Below, piece after piece: positions 42,136 through 55,917 of a stretch of DNA of 64,000 nucleotides (positions are counted from its first letter, which is position 1; the number at the start of each line of letters is the position of its first letter). The stretch covers positions 51,005 through 115,004 of the forward strand of contig CACMOZ010000005.1 of NCBI GenBank assembly GCA_902615435.1. Direction: 5' to 3'. A program made the translations under genes and the position numbers. The DNA comes from an uncultured Pelagibacteraceae bacterium (GTDB lineage: Bacteria > Pseudomonadota > Alphaproteobacteria > Pelagibacterales > Pelagibacteraceae). Below the pieces are notes generated by a model. The model was given only the letters and a program-made list of their open reading frames with translations, was not told the DNA's origin and made no database searches.

Positions 42136-43362
42136 ATGACGATAAAAAATAAAAAAGTTTTGATAATTATAGGGGGTGGTATTGCCGCCTACAAATCCCT
42201 AGATTTAATTAGAATATTAAGAAAAAATGATGTGGAGATAAAAACTATTCTTACAAAAAGTGGAAAAGAATTTGTTACGCCTTTGTCCCTTTCAACGTTA
42301 ACAAAATCAAAAACATTTGAGAATATATTTGATAGTGACGCTGAAGCAGGAATAGATCACATAGCACTTTCTAGATGGGCCGATATTATTTTAGTAATGC
42401 CCACTACTGCCAATTTTATGAGCAAACTATCAATAGGAAAAGCTGAAGACTTAGCTACAACTGTTTTATTAGCTGCAGATAAAGATATTATTTTAGTTCC
42501 AGCTATGAATGTCAGAATGTGGTTGCATAAGGCCACTCAGTCAAATCTTAAAACTTTACAAGACTATGGTTATCTATTTATAGGACCTGAAAAGGGTGAA
42601 ATGGCTTGTGGAGAGTTTGGTGAGGGTAAAATGTCAAGTCCAAGACAAATTTTTGCATATTTAAAAAATTATTTTGATCAAAGAAATATTGTTAAGGAGA
42701 GAAATCTAAAAGCCTTAGTAACTGCAGGACCTACAAGGGAATACATCGACCCGATTAGATATATTTCTAATGAGTCAAGCGGAAAACAAGGTTATGAAAT
42801 AGCAATAGCACTCAATAAACTGGGAATAAAAACAACATTAATAACTGGCCCTTCTAAATTGGTCTCTCCCAAAGACATTAAAATAAAAAAAATAATATCC
42901 GCAGATGAAATGTTTAAAGAGGTAAAAAATACTTTGCCTGTAGATTTAGCTGTGTGTACAGCAGCGGTAACTGATTTAAAACCTGCTAAAATAAATAAAA
43001 ATAAAATTAAAAAAAGTGAATTAAGTTTTAAGTCAATAAATTTTATTAAAAATAACGATATACTAGATTTTTTATCAAAAAATAATAAAAATAGACCACA
43101 AATCGTTGCTGGTTTTTCAGCAGAAACAAAAGATGTTATTAAAAATTCTATACTTAAAATGAAAAGTAAAAATTGTGATCTAATTTTTGCTAATGATGTT
43201 TCTAAAAAAGAGATTGGTTTTAATTCTGATTTCAATAAAGTATCAGTGATAGATAAAAAGGGAAATATAAAAATAATACAAAAAAATAAAAAAAGTTTTG
43301 TTGCTAATAAAATTGCTCAAATTTTATTAGACAAGTTAATTGATGACAGAAATATTAATTAA
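42136..43362 (+). CDS. coaBC: Bifunctional phosphopantothenoylcysteine decarboxylase/ligase
   Basis: IGGGIAAYKSLDLIR, PTTANFMSKLSIGKAEDL, TAGPTREYIDPIRYISNESSGKQG. Confidence 0.95.
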   Translation: MTIKNKKVLIIIGGGIAAYKSLDLIRILRKNDVEIKTILTKSGKEFVTPLSLSTLTKSKTFENIFDSDAEAGIDHIALSRWADIILVMPTTANFMSKLSIGKAEDLATTVLLAADKDIILVPAMNVRMWLHKATQSNLKTLQDYGYLFIGPEKGEMACGEFGEGKMSSPRQIFAYLKNYFDQRNIVKERNLKALVTAGPTREYIDPIRYISNESSGKQGYEIAIALNKLGIKTTLITGPSKLVSPKDIKIKKIISADEMFKEVKNTLPVDLAVCTAAVTDLKPAKINKNKIKKSELSFKSINFIKNNDILDFLSKNNKNRPQIVAGFSAETKDVIKNSILKMKSKNCDLIFANDVSKKEIGFNSDFNKVSVIDKKGNIKIIQKNKKSFVANKIAQILLDKLIDDRNIN

Positions 43363-43783
43363 AAGGTTGTCAAAAAAGATTAATTTACCAAAATACGAAA
43401 CTGATGGATCCTCAGGGTTGGATTTAGCGGCATGTATCGATAAAACGATTGAGATAAAGCCTGGTAAATCTGAAATAATCCCCACTGGATTAGCTGTTTC
43501 AATACCAAAAAATTTCGAAATACAAATTAGACCAAGATCTGGTTTAGCTGCTAAAAATCAAATTAGTGTATTAAACACACCTGGTACAATTGATTCTGAT
43601 TACAGAGGGGAAATTAAAGTAATTTTAATCAATCTGAGTAATAAAAGTTTTATAGTAGAAAATGGACTACGGATAGCTCAAATGGTCTTATGCCCAATAG
43701 TAAAGGCAAAGTTAAAAGAAGTAGAGTCACTTGAAAATACAAAAAGAGGATCAAGTGGATTTGGATCAACTGGAGTAAAATAA
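43340..43783 (+). CDS. dut: dUTP diphosphatase
   Basis: RPRSGLAAKNQISVLNTPGTIDSDYRGE; RGSSGFGSTG. Confidence 0.95.
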   Translation: MMTEILIKRLSKKINLPKYETDGSSGLDLAACIDKTIEIKPGKSEIIPTGLAVSIPKNFEIQIRPRSGLAAKNQISVLNTPGTIDSDYRGEIKVILINLSNKSFIVENGLRIAQMVLCPIVKAKLKEVESLENTKRGSSGFGSTGVK

Positions 43784-43786
43784 TTT

Positions 43787-44536
43787 ATGAAACTTGATTT
43801 AAGAGACTATGAAAGATTCGAAAAACAAATTATTTTAAAAAAAATTGGAATAACTGGTCAAAAGAAAATTAAAAACGCAAGAGTTTTAATCATTGGGATG
43901 GGCGGCTTAGGCTGTCCACTGCTTACTTATCTTGCATCATCAGGGGTATGTAATATTGGAATAGTAGACTACGACAAGGTTGAGTTGAGTAACTTAAATA
44001 GACAGACTTTATTTAACGCCTCGGATGTAGGAAAATATAAAGTTAACCAAGCAAAATTAAAAATTAATAAAATTTATAAAAGAATAAAAATTAAAACTTT
44101 AAAAATTAAAATTTCTAAGAAAAATATTGATTCTATTATTAAAAATTTTGATATAATTTGCGACGGAACTGATAACTTTAAAACTAGGTATTTAATAAAT
44201 GATTATTGTAAAAAAAATAAAAAAATTCTCATTTCGGCTGCTATAAGTAAGTTTAATGGTCATTTATTTAAATATGATTTTAAAAAAAGGGGACCATGTT
44301 TAAGATGTTTTATGCCAGATCAACCGGTTTTAGAAAATAATTGCGAAACTCATGGAATTTTTCCTCCGGTCGCTGGTTTAATGGGCTCACTACAAGCCAA
44401 CGAAGTGTTAAAAACAATAATAAATTTAAAACAAGACTTAAATAATAGTATGTTAATATTTGATGCTCTCAAAATGTCGTTAAGAAAAGTAAAAATTAAC
44501 GTAAATAGAAATTGTATTAACGCATGCAAAAACTAA
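43787..44536 (+). CDS. ThiF/MoeB family adenylyltransferase
   Basis: IIGMGGLGCPLLTYLASSG, DKVELSNLNRQ, CDGTDNFKTRYLIND. Confidence 0.9.
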   Translation: MKLDLRDYERFEKQIILKKIGITGQKKIKNARVLIIGMGGLGCPLLTYLASSGVCNIGIVDYDKVELSNLNRQTLFNASDVGKYKVNQAKLKINKIYKRIKIKTLKIKISKKNIDSIIKNFDIICDGTDNFKTRYLINDYCKKNKKILISAAISKFNGHLFKYDFKKRGPCLRCFMPDQPVLENNCETHGIFPPVAGLMGSLQANEVLKTIINLKQDLNNSMLIFDALKMSLRKVKINVNRNCINACKN

Positions 44537-44967
44537 TCATATTTTTAATAATTTTTTTTTCTTTTTATGATTTAAACGCTCAGGAAGAATTTTTTCTTAC
44601 TTTAAGAAATGAAAAGGTAAATTTGCGACAAGGGCCATCATTTGATTACCCTGTAAAAATTTTCTATAAAAAGAAATTTTTACCAGTTCTGATTCAAGAT
44701 AAATCAGATAATTTCAGAAAAGTAAGAGATCATGAAAATAATACTGGCTGGGTACATATTTCACAATTGTCAAAGAAGAAAGCAGCCATAACAATTGATG
44801 AGGATGTTTTAGTATTTAATAAACCGTCTATTTATTCTACTCCAAAAGTAATACTTAAGAAAGGTCGTCTCTGTATGATTAAAAAATGTAGAGATGAGTG
44901 GTGCAAAATAAATGTAGACAAATTTAAAGGTTGGATAAAAAAAGAGAGCTTATGGGGATTATTATAA
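44524..44967 (+). CDS. Secreted SH3-domain protein
   Basis: Signal peptide; VNLRQGPSFDYPVKIFYKKKFLPV...GWVHISQLS. Confidence 0.8.
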   Translation: MQKLIIFLIIFFSFYDLNAQEEFFLTLRNEKVNLRQGPSFDYPVKIFYKKKFLPVLIQDKSDNFRKVRDHENNTGWVHISQLSKKKAAITIDEDVLVFNKPSIYSTPKVILKKGRLCMIKKCRDEWCKINVDKFKGWIKKESLWGLL

Positions 44968-44972
44968 AAAAT

Positions 44973-45194
44973 TTATTTTATGTATTTTGACCATATCTTA
45001 TCCAATAAATAATACCAAAATCCGTTAATTGTAGGCTCTACTAGAGCTACTAATCCTGCTTCCCACAAACTAGCGCCAGTAAGAACTGAAACAACTGTCA
45101 TAGCTATACAGACGTGCCCGATTGTGTAAACTAATGCTCTTCCTGCACTTGTGCTCGCTATTACTTTAAATATTCCTCTACTAAATTCTGTCAT
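44973..45194 (-). CDS. DUF2061 membrane protein
   Basis: ALVYTIGHVCIAMTVVSVLTGASLWEAGLVALVEPTINGFWYYLLDKIW. Confidence 0.75.
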   Translation of the reverse strand: MTEFSRGIFKVIASTSAGRALVYTIGHVCIAMTVVSVLTGASLWEAGLVALVEPTINGFWYYLLDKIWSKYIK

Positions 45195-45210
45195 AAATTA
45201 ATTAATATAA

Positions 45211-45809
45211 TTATTTTTTTCTAAAAGGACTTTCTAAAACGCAAGCTACTAAATGGATCCTATTTTGCTCACCTCCATTAAAAAAATTATGGTATTTCGT
45301 GTTGTTAGTAATAGTTACAGATCCATCTGCCGGCAAATGTCTTGCCACATCTTCTATGACCATTTTACACCCGAGATTTGTAATTATTGGAATATGGAGT
45401 CTTGGTTCTGGGTCTCTGTGCCAACTTAGTGTTGATCTAGGCTCTTTTAATAAAATTCTTACTCTCCCAAGTTTAAATTTTTTTCTCAATACATTATAAA
45501 CTTTTTCAAAATACGTATTTTTAAATTCAGGTACAATTTCTGTATATTTTGACTCATCTATTGATTTGTCTCTTTTGACCTCTTTTCCAGACTCATCAGG
45601 AAATGTCCAGTACTCGCCCCTTACATTGTGGCCTTTTATCGAGTCTACATCTCCTGGAATACTATTGACTGGAATGGCAGCAAAATTTTTAATTCCTAAT
45701 GTATTAAAATTTTTTTTCTTAAGAACTGTATCGAGTTCTGCTCTTAATTTTTGGATATCAAATGTAATGTCTGGAACTTTATAAAAATCTGAAGAGTGTT
45801 GCTCATTCA

Positions 45810-45810
<1 letters not shown>
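45211..45810 (-). CDS. Aspartyl/asparaginyl beta-hydroxylase-like 2OG-Fe(II) oxygenase
   Basis: SWHRDPEPRLHIPIITN (HxD-like) and NNTKYHNFFNGGEQNRIHLVA. Confidence 0.75.
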
Positions 45811-48015
<2,205 letters not shown>

Positions 48016-48037
48016 GTAAAAAACAAGCGACAAACTG

Positions 48038-48445
48038 TCAATTTTTCAAATTTATAAATACCTCTACGTTTTTGATTTTTTTACCGTTTGGTGCTTTTGG
48101 AATTTTTTGAATAACTACCTCACTAGCATCTATGTCAATTAATTCGGAAGTTTCGTTATCATAAAAATGATGATGATTACTAATATTTGTATCAAAATAA
48201 GTTTTTTTTCCTCTTACATCTACTTCGCTTAAATGTCCGGCTTTCTTAAAAGCGTGAACAGTATTATAAATCGTGGCTAGAGCAAATCTAGATGTTGTTT
48301 TTTTTGCTAAAAGCTTATCTAAGCTTTCAATTGTAAAATGAAATGTTTTGTCTCTCTCAAATAAAAATTTGGCTATTTCTACTCTCTGTTTAGTCGGTCT
48401 TAAACCTGATGATCTTAATTTCTTAAAAATGTCTATTTTTTTCAC
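48038..48445 (-). CDS. irr: Fur-family regulator, Irr-like
   Basis: LRSSGLRPTKQRVEIAKFLF, RFALATIYNTVHAF, SNHHHFYD Irr-type histidine motif; divergent to fabAB. Confidence 0.88.
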   Translation of the reverse strand: MKKIDIFKKLRSSGLRPTKQRVEIAKFLFERDKTFHFTIESLDKLLAKKTTSRFALATIYNTVHAFKKAGHLSEVDVRGKKTYFDTNISNHHHFYDNETSELIDIDASEVVIQKIPKAPNGKKIKNVEVFINLKN

Positions 48446-48463
48446 TTTTTTTTATGTTTTTGT

Positions 48464-48484
48464 CTAGTTTATAATAATTCTAAA
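48464..48484. promoter_or_regulatory. Irr/ICE-like operator upstream of irr (irr/fabA intergenic)
   Basis: Identical 21-mer to 47995-48015. Confidence 0.6.
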
Positions 48485-48535
48485 CACAAATATATATGAA
48501 ACTTTTGCTAAATCAAGTAAAACTGTTTTTAAATC

Positions 48536-49039
48536 ATGCAAAAAAATAACTACAACTATGATGAGCTAATTTCGTGTGGAGAGGGAAAGTTATTCGGCGA
48601 AGGAAATGCTAAACTTCCGTTACCTCCAATGTTAATGTTTGATAGGATTACAGAAATTAAACAGAATTCTGGAGAATTTAAAAAAGGGTTAATAAAAGCT
48701 GAGCTTGATATCAAAGATAATTTATGGTTTTTTGATTGTCATTTTCAAAAAGATCCAGTCATGCCAGGATGTCTTGGATTAGACGCAATGTGGCAATTAG
48801 TTGGATTTTATCTGGGGTGGATTGGCGAGCCAGGAAAAGGAAGAGCTTTGGGTGTTAATTCTGTTAAATTCACCGGTGAAGTTTTAAAAAATATAAAAAT
48901 AGCTACTTATGAAATTAATATTAAAAGAATACTTAAAAAAGAAGGCACTGCTGTGGGGTTAGCTAACGGAACACTAAGTGCCGATGGTAAAATTATTTAT
49001 CGTGCTGAAAATTTAAAAGTGGGATTATTTAAGTCATGA
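48536..49039 (+). CDS. fabA: 3-hydroxydecanoyl-ACP dehydratase/isomerase
   Basis: [33 protein letters not shown]. Confidence 0.96.
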   Translation: MQKNNYNYDELISCGEGKLFGEGNAKLPLPPMLMFDRITEIKQNSGEFKKGLIKAELDIKDNLWFFDCHFQKDPVMPGCLGLDAMWQLVGFYLGWIGEPGKGRALGVNSVKFTGEVLKNIKIATYEINIKRILKKEGTAVGLANGTLSADGKIIYRAENLKVGLFKS

Positions 49040-50247
49040 GAAGAGTAGTAATTACTGGTCTGGGTATAGTTTCATGTCTTGGAAATAATCAAGAAGAAGT
49101 ACATCAATCGTTATTAAATTCAAAATCTGGAATTACATATGCAGAAGAATATAAAGAACACAATCTCAAAAGTCATGTACATGGTAAACCTAATATTAAG
49201 CTTTCAGATTTTGTAGATAGAAAGACTATTAGATTTATGGGATCTGGGTCTGCTTATAATTATATTGCTATGAAGGAGGCTATTAAAGATTCTGGTTTAG
49301 AAGATAAAGAAGTAAGTAATTTTAAAACCGGAATCATTATGGGCTCAGGTGGACCTTCGATTGAAAATGTAATTCTTGCTGCTGACAAAACAAGAGCAAA
49401 AACTCCGAAGTTAATGGGGCCTTTTATCGTTCCAAGAACAATGGCTAGTACTGCTTCAGCAACACTAGCTGTTCCATTCAAAATTAAAGGCACTAATTAT
49501 ACTATGAGTTCTGCTTGTGCAACGAGTGGCCATTGCATTGGAAATTCAATGGAACTAATTCAAATGGGCAAACAAGATGTTGTTTTTGCAGGAGGTAGTG
49601 AAGAAATACATTGGGCGATGACTGCAATGTTTGATGCGATGACAGCATTATCTTCTAAATATAATAATAAGCCAGAGACTGCTTCTAGAGCTTACGATAA
49701 AACTAGAGATGGTTTTGTTATTGCCGGAGGAGCTGGCGTCTTAGTTCTTGAAGAATACGAACACGCAAAAGCTCGTGGTGCTAAAATTTATGCTGAGCTT
49801 ACTGGTTACGGGGCAACTTCTGATGGTTATGACATGGTGGCACCTTCGGGTGAAGGAGCAGTTAGATGTATGAAAATGGCTATGGCGACATCAAAAAATA
49901 AAATTGACTATATAAATACTCACGGAACATCTACACCGGTAGGAGATATTACTGAGTTAAAAGCAGTTAAAGATACATTTGGAGATAATATTCCTAAAAT
50001 AAGTTCTACTAAATCACTGTCAGGACATCCACTAGGTGCAGCTTCAGTGCATGAGGCTATTTATTGTTTAATAATGATGAAAAATAATTTTATTGCAGGC
50101 TCAGCAAATATAAACGAAATGGATGATGAGGCTAAAAAATTTCCGATAGTTACTAAAACTGAACAAAAAGCAACTATTAACACTGTTATGTCTAATAGTT
50201 TCGGTTTTGGTGGAACCAATGCTGCATTAGTTTTTGAAAAGGTATAG
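49036..50247 (+). CDS. fabB: 3-oxoacyl-ACP synthase I
   Basis: [49 protein letters not shown]. Confidence 0.96.
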   Translation: MRRVVITGLGIVSCLGNNQEEVHQSLLNSKSGITYAEEYKEHNLKSHVHGKPNIKLSDFVDRKTIRFMGSGSAYNYIAMKEAIKDSGLEDKEVSNFKTGIIMGSGGPSIENVILAADKTRAKTPKLMGPFIVPRTMASTASATLAVPFKIKGTNYTMSSACATSGHCIGNSMELIQMGKQDVVFAGGSEEIHWAMTAMFDAMTALSSKYNNKPETASRAYDKTRDGFVIAGGAGVLVLEEYEHAKARGAKIYAELTGYGATSDGYDMVAPSGEGAVRCMKMAMATSKNKIDYINTHGTSTPVGDITELKAVKDTFGDNIPKISSTKSLSGHPLGAASVHEAIYCLIMMKNNFIAGSANINEMDDEAKKFPIVTKTEQKATINTVMSNSFGFGGTNAALVFEKV

Positions 50248-50249
50248 CT

Positions 50250-51035
50250 ATGAGTTTAATGAAGGGTAAAAAGGGATTAATCATGGGAGTAGCCAACGAA
50301 AGATCTATTGCCTGGGGGATTTCCCAAAAACTTGCTGAAGCTGGTGCTGAATTAGCTTTTACTTACCTCGGTGATGCTTTGAAAAAAAGGGTAATTCCCT
50401 TAGCAGAAAAATTAAATTCAAAGATTACTTTTAGTTGTGATGTAGAAAAAAAGGAGGAAATTATAAAACTTTTTGAGGACATTAAAACAAAATGGGGTGA
50501 AATTGATTTTGTAGTCCACGCAGTCGCTTTCTCCGATAAATCAGAATTAACAGGCGAATACTTGAATACCACTAGGGAAAATTTTCTTAGAAGTATGCTT
50601 ATATCGTGTTTTTCATTCACAGAAGTTTCTAAAGAGGCATCTAAAGTGATGAAAGAAGGTGGGAGTTTGTTAACTCTTACTTACGAATCTACAAAGGCGA
50701 TTCCTAACTACAATGTTATGGGTGTTTGTAAATCTGCATTAGAAGCTAGTGTTAAATATTTAGCAAGAGATCTAGGTCAAAAAAAAATAAGAGTAAATGC
50801 TATAAGCGCAGGTCCAATTAAAACTTTAGCTGCATCAGCAATTGGAGATGCTAAATTTTTGTACAAATGGAATGAGGATCACTCCTTTCTAAAAAGAAAC
50901 GTAGATATTCATGATGTTGGAAATTCTGCTTTATACTTGCTTAGTAATCTTGCTGCTGGTGTAACTGGTGAAATTCACTACGTTGATGCTGGATATAATA
51001 AAGTTGGGATGCCTGATCCTAAAAATATGGCTTAA
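50250..51035 (+). CDS. fabI: Enoyl-ACP reductase (NADH)
   Basis: [47 protein letters not shown]. Confidence 0.96.
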   Translation: MSLMKGKKGLIMGVANERSIAWGISQKLAEAGAELAFTYLGDALKKRVIPLAEKLNSKITFSCDVEKKEEIIKLFEDIKTKWGEIDFVVHAVAFSDKSELTGEYLNTTRENFLRSMLISCFSFTEVSKEASKVMKEGGSLLTLTYESTKAIPNYNVMGVCKSALEASVKYLARDLGQKKIRVNAISAGPIKTLAASAIGDAKFLYKWNEDHSFLKRNVDIHDVGNSALYLLSNLAAGVTGEIHYVDAGYNKVGMPDPKNMA

Positions 51036-53104
51036 GCTGTAGCTTGTTTCATTGATAATTTCACTTTTCCTCTATCAAATCCAACAACTTTAACAGAAAC
51101 CTCATCGCCTTCTTTGACTACATCGCCAACTTTTGCAACACGTTTATCAGCTAATTCGGAAATGTGGACGAGTCCATCTTGTTTTCCTAAAAAATTTACA
51201 AAAGCTCCAAACTCCATAATTTTTACGACTTTACCTTTATAAATTTTTCCCATTTCAGGTTTAGCAATTAAATTTTTAATGAATTCAATAGCTTTATTTC
51301 TTGAGACCTCATCTGGGGCTGCAACAGTAACTTCACCGGTATCTTTAACGTCAACTTTTGCGCCTGATGTTTCAACTATTTCTCTTATAGTTGCTCCCCC
51401 TTTTCCTATAACTGTAGCAATATCTTTTTTGTCAACTTTAATTGTTTCCATTTTAGGAGTATGTTTTGAAAATTCTTTTCTTGAAGTTTTTATAGCTTTA
51501 TTCATTTCATTCAAAATATACTCTCTTCCACCTTTTGCCTGATCCAGTGCTTTTTCCATTATCTCAAATGTTATACCTGTAATTTTAATATCCATTTGAA
51601 GAGATGTAATACCGTTTTTGGTGCCCGCAACTTTAAAGTCCATATCACCCAAATGATCCTCATCTCCTAAAATATCTGATAGAACAGAAAAATCTTCACC
51701 TTCTTTAATTAACCCCATTGCTATACCTGCTACTGGTTCTTTTATAGGTACTCCTGCATCCATAAGTGAAAGTGAAGTCCCACAAACTGTAGCCATGGAT
51801 GAAGACCCGTTTGACTCCGTGATTTCAGAAACTACTCTTAAAGTGTAAGGAAAGTTATCTTTCAAAGGCAAAGAAGAGTTTATTGCTCTCCATGCTAATT
51901 TACCATGTCCGATCTCTCTTCTTCCAGTACCTATTCTTCCACATTCTCCAACTGAGAAAGGAGGAAAATTATAATGCAGCATAAAGTTTGATCTCTGCAT
52001 TCCGTCTAGGCTTTCCAACCTTTGTTCATCATCTGCCATTCCAAGAGTTGTTACGACTAAAGCTTGTGTTTCTCCTCTCGTAAAAAGAGCTGACCCGTGA
52101 GTTCTAGGAAGTACACCCACTTCACATTTAATTTGTCTTACATCAGCTAAACCTCTTCCATCTATTCTTTTTTTATCTTTTAAAATTGCTGTCCTAACGA
52201 TATCTTTTTCAAGAGATTTCAATTGAGCCATTGCTTGGTTTTCTGTAACATTTTCATCCTCTGCAAATATTTCTTTACATTTATTTTCTATTTCAGAAAT
52301 AGCTGTAGACCTTTTTTTCTTATCAATTTCTTTAAAAGCAATTCTCAAATCTTTTTCAAATTTATCAGTTATTTTCTTTTTAACTTTGGAATGATCAATT
52401 TGTTCAACTTCCCATTTTGGTTTACCAGCTTTTTTAACTAGTTTTTCAATCGCATTTATAACCGGTATAAAGTTTTCGTGACCAAATTTTACTGCATCTA
52501 ACATGATCTTTTCTGATAAACCTGACGTTTCAGACTCAACCATTAAAACAGCATCTTTAGTCCCAGCAACAACTAAATCTAATTCTGAATCTTTCAACTC
52601 GTCAATGGACGGATTCAATAAATATTTTCCATCTTTATATCCTACTCTACTTGCAGCTATTGGTCCTTGAAATGGTAGCCCTGATATTGCTAATGCTGCA
52701 GAAGCAGCAATTATAGATAATACATCAGGTTGGTTCTCTCCATCGTATGACAAGACTGTTGGAAGTAATTGAACCTCATTCATAAAACTTGAAGGAAATA
52801 GGGGCCTGATAGGTCTATCTATTAATCTTGAAATTAAAGTTTCAGCTTCTGTAGGTCTTGCTTCTCTTTTAAAATACCCTCCGGGTATTTTTCCTGCAGC
52901 ATAATATTTTTCTTGATAGTTTACCGATAGTGGAAAATAATCTTGTCCCTCATTTATTTTTTTTGCTCCAACTGCAGTAGCAATAACAACTGTTTCTCCT
53001 AGAGTAGCGATTATTGCACCATCAGCCTGGCGAGCGACCTTTCCTGTTTCTAAAGTTAATTTTTTACCATTAACTTCTAATTCTTCTTTATGTATTTTAA
53101 ACAT
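51032..53104 (-). CDS. pnp: Polyribonucleotide nucleotidyltransferase
   Basis: 690 aa, RNase PH repeats, KH ([11 protein letters not shown]) and S1 domains. Confidence 0.97.
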   Translation of the reverse strand: MFKIHKEELEVNGKKLTLETGKVARQADGAIIATLGETVVIATAVGAKKINEGQDYFPLSVNYQEKYYAAGKIPGGYFKREARPTEAETLISRLIDRPIRPLFPSSFMNEVQLLPTVLSYDGENQPDVLSIIAASAALAISGLPFQGPIAASRVGYKDGKYLLNPSIDELKDSELDLVVAGTKDAVLMVESETSGLSEKIMLDAVKFGHENFIPVINAIEKLVKKAGKPKWEVEQIDHSKVKKKITDKFEKDLRIAFKEIDKKKRSTAISEIENKCKEIFAEDENVTENQAMAQLKSLEKDIVRTAILKDKKRIDGRGLADVRQIKCEVGVLPRTHGSALFTRGETQALVVTTLGMADDEQRLESLDGMQRSNFMLHYNFPPFSVGECGRIGTGRREIGHGKLAWRAINSSLPLKDNFPYTLRVVSEITESNGSSSMATVCGTSLSLMDAGVPIKEPVAGIAMGLIKEGEDFSVLSDILGDEDHLGDMDFKVAGTKNGITSLQMDIKITGITFEIMEKALDQAKGGREYILNEMNKAIKTSRKEFSKHTPKMETIKVDKKDIATVIGKGGATIREIVETSGAKVDVKDTGEVTVAAPDEVSRNKAIEFIKNLIAKPEMGKIYKGKVVKIMEFGAFVNFLGKQDGLVHISELADKRVAKVGDVVKEGDEVSVKVVGFDRGKVKLSMKQATA

Positions 53105-53364
53105 TATTTCCTTAAATTTAATTGTTTGATGACCTTTTGATAGGACTCAACATTTTTCTTTTTAAGGTATGTAAGTAATTTCTTTCTCTTATTAACTGAT
53201 TTAGTTAAACCTAAAGTAGAATGTTTATCCTTTTTAAAATTTTTAAAGTGTTCTGCTAACTTTGTAATCTTGTCAGTTAAAAGTCCAATTTGAACTTCTG
53301 TCGAACCAACATCTTTTTCGTGAGTTGCTAATGATTTAATTATATCTTTTTTTTTCTTTATCAT
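53104..53364 (-). CDS. rpsO: 30S ribosomal protein S15
   Basis: [36 protein letters not shown]. Confidence 0.95.
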   Translation of the reverse strand: MIKKKKDIIKSLATHEKDVGSTEVQIGLLTDKITKLAEHFKNFKKDKHSTLGLTKSVNKRKKLLTYLKKKNVESYQKVIKQLNLRK

Positions 53365-53737
53365 TTTCCTTATTCTTTCTTATAATCTTTTCAATCTTTT
53401 CAGCATATTCAAATGAGTTATCTTCAACAAAAGTGAGTTTAGGAAGAAACTTTATATCTAGCCTTTTAGACAGGGCTTTTCTAACAAGATGTGAGTACTC
53501 CGTCAAGATCCTTACTGTTTCCTTAGTATCTACACCACCTAAAGGAATTACGTAGACTCTAGCTGTTTTTAAATCTGGTGTCATTCTGACTTCTGTAACT
53601 GTAATTAATTTAGAGTTAATTGTTGGTATTTTAGCTTCATTTCGAATAAATAGTTCACCCAAATTTTGTTTAACTAGTTCTCCAACCCTCAACTGTCTTT
53701 GACTAAAGGATTTTTGTGTAGTTTGATTGCTTCTCAT
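53336..53737 (-). CDS. rbfA: Ribosome-binding factor A
   Basis: RQLRVGELVKQNLGELF...VTEVRMTPDLKTARVYV. Confidence 0.92.
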   Translation of the reverse strand: MRSNQTTQKSFSQRQLRVGELVKQNLGELFIRNEAKIPTINSKLITVTEVRMTPDLKTARVYVIPLGGVDTKETVRILTEYSHLVRKALSKRLDIKFLPKLTFVEDNSFEYAEKIEKIIRKNKENDKEKKRYN

Positions 53738-53738
53738 A

Positions 53739-55913
53739 TTAAATAGTCCTTTGAATTTCTTCAGCGAGATAAGACTCGATCACATCCTTTTCCTTAAAAT
53801 CTATAAAATCTTTAATACTTATTCCACACTCAAGTCCTGTTCCTACTTCTTTAACTTGATTTTTTTCTCTGTATAAAGAGAGTATTTCACCGCTGTATAC
53901 AACAACCCCGTCTCTTATAACTCTAGCTTTAGATTTGCTTTTTATTTCCCCACTAATTACTTTTGAGCCGGCAATTTTTCCTGCCGTTGAAACTTTAAAT
54001 ATTTTTTGAATTTCAGCACTTCCTAGAACTGTTTCTTTTATATCTGGTTCTAGAAGACCTGATAAAGACTTTTCAACATGGTCGATTGCCTCATAAATAA
54101 TATTAAAAAACTTAACATCAATTTTTTGTTCTTCAGCTAATTTCTTTGCCTCCCTATTTGGTTTTACGTTAAATCCAATCAAAATCGCATTAGATGCTTT
54201 TGCAAGAGATACATCAGTTTCATTAATCATTCCAATATCTGATAATATTATCTTTGCCTCTACCTCTTTATGTTCGATTTTATTTATAGCCATTTTTAAT
54301 GCTTCGCTTGATCCTTGAACATCAGATTTTATAATTATGTTGAGTTCATCTTTTTCTTTTACGTTTTCGAATAAAGTTGTTTTATCTTTTGCAAGAATTT
54401 TATTTTTTGCAATGTTATTTTTTTTAAATTCTGATAGTTTTTTGGCTTCTTCTTCATCTTCTGTCACCACAAATTCAGCTCCTGCATAAGCAGAACTATT
54501 CATACCAAGAATTTCTACAGGCATTGACGGTAATGCTTCATTAACCATCTTTCCTTCGTGGTTAATCATTGCTCTAATTTTTCCCCAAGTATCGCCACAT
54601 ATAAAGTAATTTCCTCTTATCAATTTTCCATTACTTATCAAAATAGTTGACACTGGACCCTTTCCTTTATCAATTTTTGACTCTATTACCACTCCTCGAG
54701 CTTTATCACTGTAAGACGCTTTAAGATCTAAAATTTCAGATTGTAGAAGAATACTTTCTTTAAGTTTATCTAAATTTAATTTTTTCAATGCTGAAACCTC
54801 TACAAATAAAGTGTCTCCACTTAAATCTTCGGCAATTAATTCATATTGCATCATTTCGTTTTTAATTTTACTTATATTTTTTTCAGGTAAATCACATTTA
54901 TTTATTGCAACAATTATGGGTACTTTCGCAGCCTTGGCATGTTTTATTGCTTCAACTGTTTGAGGCTTTATGCCATCGTCTGCAGCTACAACTAGTACAA
55001 CTATGTCTGTTATTTTCGATCCTCTTGCTCTCATTTCTGTGAACGCGGCATGACCTGGGGTATCGATAAATGTTATTAATTTATTATCATCTGTTTTAAC
55101 TTGATAAGCTCCTATGTGTTGAGTAATACCTCCATGTTCACCTGATACTACATTAGAGTCTCTTAAAGCATCAAGTAAGGAAGTTTTTCCATGATCTACA
55201 TGACCCATTATAGTTACCACTGGAGGTCTATTTTTTACTTCACCTACAAATTCTTTTGTTGATCTGCTTGTTTGAACAGATGGTGACTCTTCAATTATCG
55301 CGATATGCCCGAATTCTTTTACTATGTATTCGGCTGTATCTTTATCGATGTTATGGTTTATTGTAGCTACTACTTTCATATTAAATAAAAATTTAATTAT
55401 ATCGCTTGATTTTTCAGCCATTCGATTCGAAAGTTCTTGTATCGTAATTTGTTCAGGTATTTTTACCTCCCTTATTACTTTTTTAAATTCTTTTTTATCT
55501 TCACCTTCTGGTTTTTTCTTTTCTTTAAGTCTCGCTCGCTTTACTGATGCAAGACTTCTCTGCTTAATCTCAATTTCTTCAACATTTAAGGCTCGTGAAA
55601 CTGTCAGTTTAAAATCACGCTTATCTACAGGTCCTTTAAGTTTTAGCTTGCTTTTACCTGCAGGTTTATTGTCTTTTTTAATAAAATCTTTAGTGGCTTG
55701 CTGTTCTATAAATTTTCTCGCAAAATTTTTTTTTCTCGTATCTTGATTTAAATCATTTACTTGTGGTTGCTTATTAAATGTTTTATTAGGCTTAAAGGGT
55801 TTTTTCTTCTCTACCGAGAAAGATTTTTTACCAGAAGTTGAAATAGAAGTTGTGTCAATTTTCTTTTTTAAATTGGACGAGATTGTAAGTGTTTTTTTCT
55901 TATTTTTTTCCAT
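53739..55913 (-). CDS. infB: Translation initiation factor IF-2
   Basis: VTIMGHVDHGKTSLLDALR, DTPGHAAFTEMRARG, AINKCDLP. Confidence 0.97.
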   Translation of the reverse strand: MEKNKKKTLTISSNLKKKIDTTSISTSGKKSFSVEKKKPFKPNKTFNKQPQVNDLNQDTRKKNFARKFIEQQATKDFIKKDNKPAGKSKLKLKGPVDKRDFKLTVSRALNVEEIEIKQRSLASVKRARLKEKKKPEGEDKKEFKKVIREVKIPEQITIQELSNRMAEKSSDIIKFLFNMKVVATINHNIDKDTAEYIVKEFGHIAIIEESPSVQTSRSTKEFVGEVKNRPPVVTIMGHVDHGKTSLLDALRDSNVVSGEHGGITQHIGAYQVKTDDNKLITFIDTPGHAAFTEMRARGSKITDIVVLVVAADDGIKPQTVEAIKHAKAAKVPIIVAINKCDLPEKNISKIKNEMMQYELIAEDLSGDTLFVEVSALKKLNLDKLKESILLQSEILDLKASYSDKARGVVIESKIDKGKGPVSTILISNGKLIRGNYFICGDTWGKIRAMINHEGKMVNEALPSMPVEILGMNSSAYAGAEFVVTEDEEEAKKLSEFKKNNIAKNKILAKDKTTLFENVKEKDELNIIIKSDVQGSSEALKMAINKIEHKEVEAKIILSDIGMINETDVSLAKASNAILIGFNVKPNREAKKLAEEQKIDVKFFNIIYEAIDHVEKSLSGLLEPDIKETVLGSAEIQKIFKVSTAGKIAGSKVISGEIKSKSKARVIRDGVVVYSGEILSLYREKNQVKEVGTGLECGISIKDFIDFKEKDVIESYLAEEIQRTI

Positions 55914-55917
55914 AACA

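Noticed and set aside
42792-43235. 147-aa ORF antisense to coaBC
   Set aside because: Shadow ORF; coaBC motifs are clear
48496-48549. 17-aa u[20 protein letters not shown] overlapping fabA start
   Set aside because: No SD, AT-rich by-chance composition; weaker than the azgA uORF
55324-55746. 140-aa ORF antisense to infB
   Set aside because: Mirror of the Lys/Ser-rich IF-2 N-terminus
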